NCBI RefSeq assembly: GCF_016461705.1
Contig: NZ_JAEMHW010000001.1
Coordinates: 620,001 to 684,000, forward strand
Direction of reading: 5' to 3'
Length of the DNA stretch: 64,000 bases
Origin: Streptococcus vicugnae
GTDB lineage: Bacteria; Bacillota; Bacilli; Lactobacillales; Streptococcaceae
The notes beneath the pieces are model-generated. The model searched no databases, was not told where the DNA came from, and saw only the letters and a program-made list of their open reading frames with translations. Position numbers and translations under genes: made by a program. Of the stretch, positions 55,704 to 64,000 are shown one piece after another (position 1 is the first letter of the stretch; every line of letters starts with the position of its first letter).

Positions 55704-56648
55704 TTATAAACCATTTAATAACAGCATTAAAAGTGGAACCACAATGATGGTCAAAATAGTTGATTCAGTCACCATAATGGCTGCATAATCACTATCTGCC
55801 CCATAAAGCTTAGCCACAACAGGTGCATTGGTCATAACAGGCATGGCTGATTGAATGATAAAGACTTCTTTCATCAGCTGTGGCATTTGGGTCTGCTTCA
55901 CGATAAGCATCATCAAAAGCGGAGCAATCACAAAACGACCAACTAAAACCAAGACATTGTCTTTTGTAAAACGCAAGCGTGACAGCCCTGCATTTGCCAC
56001 TGAAATCCCAATAAAAATCATTGATAAGGGGATAGTCAAGTTCCCCAAATATTGAAAATCGCTGAGTAAAAAGGCTGGCAAGTGAATGTTCAAAAGAACT
56101 AAAATCACCCCAACAATAAAGCCTAACAATGGTGGCGAGAAAATTTTCTTCAAGGTACCACGGAAATCAAGAGTCACCTCTTTACGACCATCTTTTTGAA
56201 TCAAATAAGTTCCGATAGTCCAAAAGAAAGTCGTATTACACATATAATAAACCAAAACATAGGGAATACTTTTATCACCAAAAAGCGCTTGATTGATTGG
56301 AAGACCAACAAAAATCGTATTCGAATTAAAGAACATGGAAACAAACAAACCTTGATGTTTTTTATCAATCAAGAATAAGTGTGCCACTGCCACAGCAATT
56401 GCTAATAAAATCACCATAGACAATGCTGGAAAACGCAGTTGCGGCAGCATCTCTAACAGTTCCTTTGCCGTAAAACGACCGACAATGGTTGAAATCATAT
56501 AACATGGCAGAGCCACCTGAGTCACTAACTTAGCAATCAAATTTGATGATTTATCATCAAACCAACCTTTTTTAGCCAAGACATAGCCAACCATGACCAT
56601 GATGAGAATAATCAGAACACCTGAAAAACTAGTCACAAACCTTGTCAT
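55704..56648 (-). CDS. AEC-family (auxin efflux carrier-like) transporter
   Basis: The 314-residue protein has about ten membrane helices in two halves (GVLIILIMVMVGYVLAKKGWF; PLSMIFIGISVANAG), the pattern of AEC carriers such as malate permeases. The substrate is probably an organic acid, but this is not fixed. It is monocistronic. Confidence 0.9.
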   Translation of the reverse strand: MTRFVTSFSGVLIILIMVMVGYVLAKKGWFDDKSSNLIAKLVTQVALPCYMISTIVGRFTAKELLEMLPQLRFPALSMVILLAIAVAVAHLFLIDKKHQGLFVSMFFNSNTIFVGLPINQALFGDKSIPYVLVYYMCNTTFFWTIGTYLIQKDGRKEVTLDFRGTLKKIFSPPLLGFIVGVILVLLNIHLPAFLLSDFQYLGNLTIPLSMIFIGISVANAGLSRLRFTKDNVLVLVGRFVIAPLLMMLIVKQTQMPQLMKEVFIIQSAMPVMTNAPVVAKLYGADSDYAAIMVTESTILTIIVVPLLMLLLNGL

Positions 56649-56731
56649 TGCTTACTTCCTTTTCATCTTTTAGTTTCAGTATAGCATATTTTTACCGCTT
56701 TCTTAACCTCTAGAACAAATATTCAAAAAAA

Positions 56732-56754
56732 GCTGGGAAAAACTTCTTCCCAGC
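56732..56754 (-). terminator. Terminator of the YkvI-type gene
   Basis: GCTGGGAA and TTCCCAGC, 7-base loop, then six T on the minus strand. Confidence 0.85.
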
Positions 56755-56761
56755 AATAGTT

Positions 56762-58015
56762 TTAATGATTATCCTCGTTTTCTGAATCAAAAACTTGTTC
56801 GACATGTTCATGAATATCTTCTTTAATCTCATCTGTTTCAACCACAGATTCTTCACCCAACTGTTGGTATTCTACCTTGTCTTTCTTAGTAAATTGCTTA
56901 TTATCGTCATATTTTTTAGAAATCAAAGAAATCATGCGGCGACGCAAATGTTTTTCGTCCTGCACATTACTTTTTTCACGAATCCAAGCTTGAAGCAAAA
57001 CAACCAACATAACCAAACCAATGTAACCAAGCACAGGATACATGACAGAAACCAATTGTTTAAAGCCAAGGAAGGACAAGACATACCCAGTCACGACAAA
57101 GATAACCATGTAACGTTTAAATTGACCCTCACCTTTATTTTCAGAAAAGCGTTTAGCTAGAGCGTAATAAAGACTAAAGGCTGTGTTGAAAATAAGTCCA
57201 AATACGACAAGGGAATAAGCAAAAGCAAACCAAGGGTGGATTTCATTGGCAAGTACTAACATTGGAATATCTGCAGAAGCAATTTTCCCAACACTTACAA
57301 ATAAAACAAGCGATGTTACGGCAATAATGACACCAACAATAGCTCCACCAAGAGTTCCACCTTTTTCAGCCACACCAATGCGGATAATAGAACCACCAAG
57401 TACAAAAGCCATTGACACTCCAGTCATGACACAAAGGGCAAAGTAATTAAGAACTGACAACCAAACATTTGGCATATTTGTCGGTAAGGATTTGGCTAGC
57501 GTATTGAGTTGTGCAAAATCAAATGAGTGTCCAATAAAGGTATGTCCCGCAATAATTAATACCATGACAATGACGATTGGGGTAAATATACCAATAATCT
57601 GAGTAATCTTCTCGAAATCAAGGAAACTAACAAAAATCACAAGGAGGGCACAGATTAAAGCTCCTAACCAAGTCGGTAATCCAAATTGTTGATTAAGGTT
57701 AGACCCCGCACCTGCTATCATGACAAAACCAATGACATAACAAGATACAATCAAGGCAATATCTAAAATCCAGTTCGTTATCGGGTGTGCTATTTTTGAT
57801 AGAACCTCCGAGTGATCATTTGAACGATAATAACTACCAAAAGTCACGATAATACATCCAAAAATGGCGTTTAATAACCCTAAAACAACAACTCCGACCA
57901 TTCCCCAGATACCAAAACTAACAAAGTATTGCATCAAATCTTGACCTGAAGAAAGCCCCGCACCTACGATAACACCAACGTAAGCAAGCGCAATTGAAAT
58001 AATTCGTTTAACCAT
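56762..58015 (-). CDS. YkvI-type membrane transporter
   Basis: The start at 58015 has AAAGGAGG upstream (417 residues). About 11 membrane helices (VGVIVGAGLSSGQDLMQYF near the start) put it in the APC-like YkvI group of unknown substrate. A long charged cytoplasmic tail of about 80 residues (acidic end DSENEDNH) follows. A BirA-like palindrome overlaps the region just before the ribosome site, hinting at biotin control. Confidence 0.85.
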   Translation of the reverse strand: MVKRIISIALAYVGVIVGAGLSSGQDLMQYFVSFGIWGMVGVVVLGLLNAIFGCIIVTFGSYYRSNDHSEVLSKIAHPITNWILDIALIVSCYVIGFVMIAGAGSNLNQQFGLPTWLGALICALLVIFVSFLDFEKITQIIGIFTPIVIVMVLIIAGHTFIGHSFDFAQLNTLAKSLPTNMPNVWLSVLNYFALCVMTGVSMAFVLGGSIIRIGVAEKGGTLGGAIVGVIIAVTSLVLFVSVGKIASADIPMLVLANEIHPWFAFAYSLVVFGLIFNTAFSLYYALAKRFSENKGEGQFKRYMVIFVVTGYVLSFLGFKQLVSVMYPVLGYIGLVMLVVLLQAWIREKSNVQDEKHLRRRMISLISKKYDDNKQFTKKDKVEYQQLGEESVVETDEIKEDIHEHVEQVFDSENEDNH

Positions 58016-58028
58016 TTTTCCTCCTTTA

Positions 58029-58056
58029 GTTAACAAATCACTCTAACTAGGTTAAC
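58029..58056 (-). promoter_or_regulatory. BirA-like palindrome before the YkvI-type gene
   Basis: GTTAAC (58029-58034) and GTTAAC (58051-58056) with 16 bases between, the same half-site and spacing as the bioY operator candidate. It ends a few bases before the Shine-Dalgarno site, where a bound protein would act as roadblock. Two more GTTAA-like words occur upstream. Confidence 0.45.
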
Positions 58057-58225
58057 AAAAACAGATTAACACTAAATAACTTTCGTAACGCTAAATTGAC
58101 AGTTGTTAATTTTTTCTTTCTTTTTTAACTTTTCTAACACAAGAAAAGCAAGCAGATTCTTTCACCCTTATTTTAACACCAAACCCTACTAGAACTGTGA
58201 TTCTAGCAGGGGGTCCACCATAAAA

Positions 58226-59248
58226 TTAGCGACTAGCATTATTATAAAAATTAGGAATCAAACTAAGAACTTTGTTGGTATTATAATAAAAAACACGCTT
58301 ACCATCTCGGATTTTATTTACCAAACCAGCCTCTTTTAACAAAGTCAAATGATGAGAGATTGTTGGCTCACTGACACTTAAAATTTGCGATAAATTTTTG
58401 GTTGTCTTTTTTCCTTTATTTAAGTTAACTAGTATATCAATTCTCACCGGATCCGATAAAATTTTAAAAGTGTTGGCCATGACTTGTCGCGAAAAATTTC
58501 CTATATGTTGCGAATTTATATCATAAATGATGGTAATACCATTTTTAAGCCGATTTACTCTAACATGGGGCCAAGTCACAGAACTTGGAATGAAATATAA
58601 CTTTTCTCCATTATCTAGCTTATAAACGTCATCTTCCTTAGTTTGAATCTTAATCGAATCATTATTCCAATAAATTTGATTGGAATCAATGGTGCTAATG
58701 AAATTTATAAATCCTTTTTCTGCAATATAATCCCTTTGTTTTTTGACATTATGGTTCAAAATATTAATCAAATTTGAATTCGAAACCAATTCTTTAAAAT
58801 AGGTATCATGATATTCCCTCAAAAAAGAAAAAAGCTTCAAAAAAACCAAATTCTGATTGCACTTCAAATCATGTACTAACTCTGTGTTATCGAATTCCTT
58901 GAGTTCCTGAATCAAATCATCAACATTTTTGTTAAAAAAACTAGTTCCTAAATGAGATAGCTGCAGTTCTAGGCACTTATCTTCAAGAATCATCTCTTCC
59001 ATAAAAAAGCTAGGAACAGCCTTCCTATAAAGTGGCGAAAAATACTTTAACTCAGCTAATGTTTTACAATCCATCTGTTTTCGAGTTTCAATAGCCCATG
59101 CGGTCATTAGACCATGCCCCTCAGGATTTAGCAAAACATGTAAACTACAAAAAAGCTCACTAAGAGGTGAAAAAATGCTACGACAATTATTATCCATCGA
59201 ACGAATATTTTCCACTAATTGTTCTGAAAAATTGATTGTAATCGTCAT
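58226..59248 (-). CDS. ArsR-type regulator with a large N-terminal domain
   Basis: The 340-residue protein has a C-terminal ArsR winged helix (ILSDPVRIDILVNLNKGKKT, ILSVSEPTISHHLTLLKEAG, KRVFYYN). The N-terminal 250 or so residues are not one I can name with certainty (similar in layout to DUF5937-type proteins) and may bind a ligand. It is last of three genes, 20 bases after the EamA exporter, and probably controls the operon. Confidence 0.88.
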   Translation of the reverse strand: MTITINFSEQLVENIRSMDNNCRSIFSPLSELFCSLHVLLNPEGHGLMTAWAIETRKQMDCKTLAELKYFSPLYRKAVPSFFMEEMILEDKCLELQLSHLGTSFFNKNVDDLIQELKEFDNTELVHDLKCNQNLVFLKLFSFLREYHDTYFKELVSNSNLINILNHNVKKQRDYIAEKGFINFISTIDSNQIYWNNDSIKIQTKEDDVYKLDNGEKLYFIPSSVTWPHVRVNRLKNGITIIYDINSQHIGNFSRQVMANTFKILSDPVRIDILVNLNKGKKTTKNLSQILSVSEPTISHHLTLLKEAGLVNKIRDGKRVFYYNTNKVLSLIPNFYNNASR

Positions 59249-59268
59249 TAACTGCCCCCTATGAAATC

Positions 59269-60195
59269 CTAAATTTTTCTCCTAGCTAAATTATTGACAA
59301 CAATTGCCCCAATTGTTAAACAAGCTCCAAAAATTTCAATGGCTGAAATCCGGTAACCTAAAAAGACTTCTACCAAAAAAGTCACAATTGGCACCAAATT
59401 CATGAATAACGAACCATTCTGAGGTCCTAAAAACTTATTCCCAACATTCCACATCAAGACACCAATAACACCTGAAAAAATACTCATGTATAATAATTGT
59501 CCTTGAACAGATTGTAAATCAGATAAAGATGGAGCATTAGAAATATTCATTTTTGTTAGAATAATTATAACAAAAATCGAACTGATATTCCCAAATAAAC
59601 AGCTTAAAGTCGTATATTTTAATGGTGACCAACTTGGATAATGACTAACACCGATTGTATAAAATACCCAAGCAAATACGCTTAAAAAAATTAAGATAAT
59701 TGGTTTCAAAAGATTCTTTTCTTGCTGAAAAATAAAAATATTTCCTTTTGTAACAACTAAAAATACTCCTAAAAGAGAAACCGAAACCAAAATCAAACTC
59801 AAAGTTAACCAACCTGGAAATTCTCTTTTATAAACCCATAAAACCAAAATAGAAACCATTGGAATTAAAGCCATTAACAAAGAGGCTAATATTATTCCTT
59901 GAGTTCCTGCCATCTTTTGACCAGCAAAAACTAGAAAATTGTAAGCACAAAAAGCCATTGTTCCTAAAAAATAAATGCCAATCAATTGACTTTTGTTAAC
60001 CGTAAAGCCACCTTTTCCCTCTCTCAAAAAAAGAATCACTGACAAAACAATTGCTACAATCAAATACCTTATTAAAGTAAACCAATATGGGTCTATTACA
60101 TGTAAGGCACTTCCCGCAATTGGCCATTGAGCACCAAACATTACCCCTGCAATCAAACAACTACAAAAACCTGTTAAAAATTTATTTTTTGACAT
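59269..60195 (-). CDS. EamA/DMT-family exporter
   Basis: The 308-residue protein has ten membrane helices in two EamA repeats (PYWFTLIRYLIVAIVL; GVIGVLMWNVGNKFLGPQNG). Such carriers usually export metabolites. Its start overlaps the end of the GalT-like gene by 14 bases, so the two are coupled. The substrate is unknown. Confidence 0.92.
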   Translation of the reverse strand: MSKNKFLTGFCSCLIAGVMFGAQWPIAGSALHVIDPYWFTLIRYLIVAIVLSVILFLREGKGGFTVNKSQLIGIYFLGTMAFCAYNFLVFAGQKMAGTQGIILASLLMALIPMVSILVLWVYKREFPGWLTLSLILVSVSLLGVFLVVTKGNIFIFQQEKNLLKPIILIFLSVFAWVFYTIGVSHYPSWSPLKYTTLSCLFGNISSIFVIIILTKMNISNAPSLSDLQSVQGQLLYMSIFSGVIGVLMWNVGNKFLGPQNGSLFMNLVPIVTFLVEVFLGYRISAIEIFGACLTIGAIVVNNLARRKI

Positions 60196-60952
60196 AATAA
60201 CTCCTAAACTTCTTCAAAAACTCCTGCTTAATCTCTACCAATCTAGTCATATCATTCATTTGCGATACCTTATACCCTACATAATAAGGTGACACTACAA
60301 AGCGAGGAACAACTTTACACATGACTTTAGCTTTACTTCTGAAAAAGAAAAGATTATAAGAGCGACAATTTCCTAAAAAGTAGTCTTTAAGCAAATACAT
60401 GACAACATTTTTAATAGCATCCGCAAAATAATCCAATTTATTCTGACTTGTGATGATATTAAATTCGCAGAAACCCATTATTGGCTCAGTTGATAAATTG
60501 ATTTCAGCATGATAACTATCCTCTTCACATACAGTAAGCCCTTCAAAATTTTCAGTTTTTAAAGCTTCATAGACGTTTTGGGATTCAAATCCTACTATTT
60601 GCAGGTGAGGATGACGCAAACTACCGCCTGATAAAGGCCCATAATTTTTAAACATTGCCACGCTTTGAAATGTTTTCTGCGATTGCATGCTAGAAAATTT
60701 ATCCATTGCATATCGAATCAACTGCCGATTATAGTCATAAGTATAATTTGAAATATCTCCCCAATGATCATCAGACTCGATAATAATCGTTTGATAAGTT
60801 TCCTCTAACGTTCGATATTTATTTTCCAACCAAATCATTGCTCCATTTTGATCAAGAATATTTGTCAACTGATGAACCTGACAAAATGGACAATCACTAC
60901 TATCATCAGGCTTTTCTTTTGCAATTTTAGGATTAAAAATCAATGGTTTCAT
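60182..60952 (-). CDS. GalT/HIT-like protein, DUF4931
   Basis: The 256-residue protein has the zinc pair CPFC (residues 21-24) and the nucleotidyl-transfer motif LRHPHLQIVG, resembling galactose-1-phosphate uridylyltransferase (HPHxQ) in a shortened form. It may move a nucleotide on a sugar phosphate or act as a hydrolase. It is first of the operon, which also has an exporter and a regulator. The pathway is unknown. Confidence 0.85.
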   Translation of the reverse strand: MKPLIFNPKIAKEKPDDSSDCPFCQVHQLTNILDQNGAMIWLENKYRTLEETYQTIIIESDDHWGDISNYTYDYNRQLIRYAMDKFSSMQSQKTFQSVAMFKNYGPLSGGSLRHPHLQIVGFESQNVYEALKTENFEGLTVCEEDSYHAEINLSTEPIMGFCEFNIITSQNKLDYFADAIKNVVMYLLKDYFLGNCRSYNLFFFRSKAKVMCKVVPRFVVSPYYVGYKVSQMNDMTRLVEIKQEFLKKFRSYYVKK

Positions 60953-61021
60953 AATCTCCCTCCTTTTAACTGTAAATTATACTGAATCACTCCTCCCATT
61001 CCAATCTATTGTGATTTTTTG

Positions 61022-61120
61022 AAATCGTTAATCACTGAACATATAGAACCAATTATACAAAAGACCAATTTTACTAAGTAAAGTCAGCAAATCCATTTCA
61101 GATTTATCAAATCGTTAATT
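61022..61120 (-). repeat. Direct repeat AAATCGTTAAT upstream of the GalT-like operon
   Basis: The 11-mer AAATCGTTAAT occurs at 61022-61032 and at 61110-61120, 88 bases apart, in the only non-coding region before the three-gene operon. It may be an operator for the ArsR-type regulator. The intervening DNA is A/T-rich. Confidence 0.4.
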
Positions 61121-61135
61121 TAGAAAATCACTAAA

Positions 61136-61167
61136 AAAACCACTGAATACAAAGATTCAGCGGTTTT
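61136..61167 (-). terminator. Terminator of purA
   Basis: AAAACCACTGAAT and ATTCAGCGGTTTT (one mismatch), 6-base loop, T-run on the minus strand. Confidence 0.87.
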
Positions 61168-61193
61168 CTATATTTATAACCTAAAAATTCTTC

Positions 61194-62625
<1,432 letters not shown>

Positions 62626-62642
62626 AGTTTGTCTTACAATTT

Positions 62643-62706
62643 ATTATATGACTTTTCTGCTTTTTTTTCAATATTTCACGGTAAAATATTATTTTTTCCG
62701 AACTTT
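62643..62706 (-). promoter_or_regulatory. purA promoter and PurR box
   Basis: -10 TATAAT (62643-62648), 17 bases, -35 TTGAAA (62666-62671). TTTTCCGAACTTT at 62694-62706 fits the Gram-positive PurBox AWWWCCGAACWWT, written on the plus strand. Confidence 0.7.
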
Positions 62707-62799
62707 TTTTGAAAAAGGGGCTAAATATGACAGTTTTCCTAACATAGTCTCAATTTTCTAAAAATTCTTAAACTTTTTGTACAAAAGTATAGAAATTCT

Positions 62800-62828
62800 T
62801 TGCATTTTCATAAACTTTTCCATAGAAT
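62800..62828 (+). promoter_or_regulatory. gshF promoter
   Basis: TTGCAT (62800-62805), a 17-base spacer and TAGAAT (62823-62828), about 70 bases before the gshF start. Confidence 0.55.
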
Positions 62829-62897
62829 AGGTATACATTACATACAATGGTAGAATTTGCCATAATAATAATTGAAAATCAACGGAGATACATAGAT

Positions 62898-64000
62898 ATG
62901 AACATCAATAGTTTATTACAAGATTCGTCTAAACATTTACCAATCTTGCAAGCAACTTTTGGTTTAGAAAGAGAAAGCTTGCGGATTAATCAGCAAGGCA
63001 AAATTGCTCAAACAAGCCACCCAACCTGTCTTGGAAGTCGTTCTTTTCACCCTTATATTCAGACAGATTATAGTGAAGCTCAGCTGGAACTCATTACTCC
63101 TATCGGGCAGTCAACCAAAGATGCCCTACGTTTTTTAGGAGCCATTACAGACGTTGCAGGGCGCTCGATTGATAAGGATGAATACCTCTGGCCTTTATCA
63201 ATGCCACCTCAAGTCAGTGAAGATGAGATTCACATTGCTCAATTAGAAGATGATTGGGAGCGTCATTATCGTAAACATCTAGCTAAGGTTTATGGCAAAA
63301 AATTACAATCTATGTCTGGCATTCATTACAATATGGAGCTGGGAAAAGATTTGGTCGCTGCGCTTTTCCAACAAAGCGGCTATGATTCGCTCATCACCTT
63401 TAAAAACGACCTTTATCTAAAATTAGCTCAAAATTTCTTGCGTTATCGTTGGCTTCTAACCTATCTTTACGGAGCTTCGCCAATCGCTGAACAAAGATTT
63501 TTAAGTCACAAATTAGCTCAACCTGTTCGGTCTATTCGAAATAGTCAGTTTGGTTATGTGAACCACAAAAATATTCAAGTTTCTTATCAAAGTCTTGAAA
63601 AATATATTACTGATATCGAGCATTACGTAACTTCTGGTCAGCTTATTGCTGAAAAGGAATTTTATTCTGCTATTCGCCTACGTGGTAGCAAGCACATCCA
63701 TGATTATATCGCACAAGGCGTTACTTACCTTGAACTACGCTGCTTTGACCTTAATCCTTTTGATCATCACGGAATCACCCAAGAAACACTTGATACTGTT
63801 CATCTTTTCGTTCTTGCTCTTCTCTGGCTTGATAGTAGCTCTGCTATTGACCAAGATATCGCTAAAGCTACTGAGCTTAATAATGTCATTGCTCTTAGCC
63901 ACCCGCTTGAAAAATTACCACAAGAAGCACCTATTTCAGAAATCTTATCAGCTATGCAAGGCGTGATTGAACATTTTGACTTGCCATCTTATTACCAAGA
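62898..64000 (+). CDS. gshF: Bifunctional glutathione synthase GshF, N-terminal part
   Basis: The ATG at 62898 follows GGAGATACATAGAT, and the frame stays open to the window end (367 residues seen of about 750). The visible part is the gamma-glutamylcysteine synthetase domain (TFGLERESLRINQQGKIA; SMSGIHYNMEL; RLRGSKH). The C-terminal ATP-grasp glutathione synthase domain would lie beyond the edge. It makes glutathione. Confidence 0.94.
   Translation, partial: MNINSLLQDSSKHLPILQATFGLERESLRINQQGKIAQTSHPTCLGSRSFHPYIQTDYSEAQLELITPIGQSTKDALRFLGAITDVAGRSIDKDEYLWPLSMPPQVSEDEIHIAQLEDDWERHYRKHLAKVYGKKLQSMSGIHYNMELGKDLVAALFQQSGYDSLITFKNDLYLKLAQNFLRYRWLLTYLYGASPIAEQRFLSHKLAQPVRSIRNSQFGYVNHKNIQVSYQSLEKYITDIEHYVTSGQLIAEKEFYSAIRLRGSKHIHDYIAQGVTYLELRCFDLNPFDHHGITQETLDTVHLFVLALLWLDSSSAIDQDIAKATELNNVIALSHPLEKLPQEAPISEILSAMQGVIEHFDLPSYYQ

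Overview
The window reads as chromosome of a Streptococcus, most likely the S. bovis/S. equinus complex. This rests on the low-GC Gram-positive gene style (strong AAGGAGG-type ribosome sites, intrinsic terminators), on streptococcal neighbourhoods (rnpA-yidC-jag, tadA followed by the small SRP RNA, dapH-dapL, a bifunctional GshF), and on a set of GH16 lichenases of the kind known from rumen S. bovis. No tRNA, rRNA operon, CRISPR array or intact insertion sequence was seen. The species is inferred, not proven.

Layout. 1-1680: the 3' part of a two-component system. 2.0-15.0 kb: a mixed-linkage beta-glucan locus. It holds an AraC-type regulator, a GH16 enzyme without signal peptide, a wall-anchored GH16 enzyme, an ABC sugar importer (two permeases and a lipoprotein, no ATPase), two divergently transcribed GH94 phosphorylases and a third, secreted GH16 enzyme. 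Three promoters in the locus carry the same 20-bp motif exactly 35 nt upstream of the -10 box, which suggests one regulon. 15.3-16.2 kb: a small membrane protein, a CsbD-like protein and rpmH. 16.2-25.3 kb: accessory DNA lying between jag and rpmH, genes usually adjacent in streptococci. It holds a decayed conjugative-element relic, a large surface protein with eight GBS-Bsp-like repeats and a C39-like peptidase domain, an LPXTG-type protein, and an ABC exporter/LytTR/DUF3021 operon preceded by a LytTR-type tandem operator. 25.3-27.5 kb: jag, yidC, rnpA.

27.6-64 kb is mostly housekeeping: argH and argG separated by a highly structured 0.5-kb spacer, an MFS carrier, gltX, a carbonic anhydrase group, radA, dut, queH, gpsA, galU, a rhomboid protease, the folate salvage ligase, dapH-dapL, pgi, the SRP RNA, tadA, a CHY protein with bioY, tgt, perR, polA, a YkvI-type transporter, an uncharacterised GalT-like/EamA/ArsR-type operon, purA, and the start of gshF running off the right edge. 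Two intergenic regions (42.2-42.4 and 55.5-55.7 kb) look like CiaR-dependent small RNA genes: a TTAAG direct repeat, exactly 10 nt to a TATACT box, hairpins with an anti-Shine-Dalgarno stretch, and a terminator.

How it may work together: extracellular lichenases cut beta-1,3-1,4-glucan, the importer takes up the oligosaccharides (probably borrowing a shared ATPase encoded elsewhere), and the GH94 enzymes phosphorolyse them inside the cell. Gene-free stretches above 300 bases: 1681-1997 (one terminator), 8312-8689 (two divergent promoters), 13821-14250 (two terminators, otherwise nothing seen), 14971-15353 (promoter plus terminator), 29030-29588 (RNA hairpins), 46654-46967 (SRP RNA), 62487-62897 (purA leader and two promoters).
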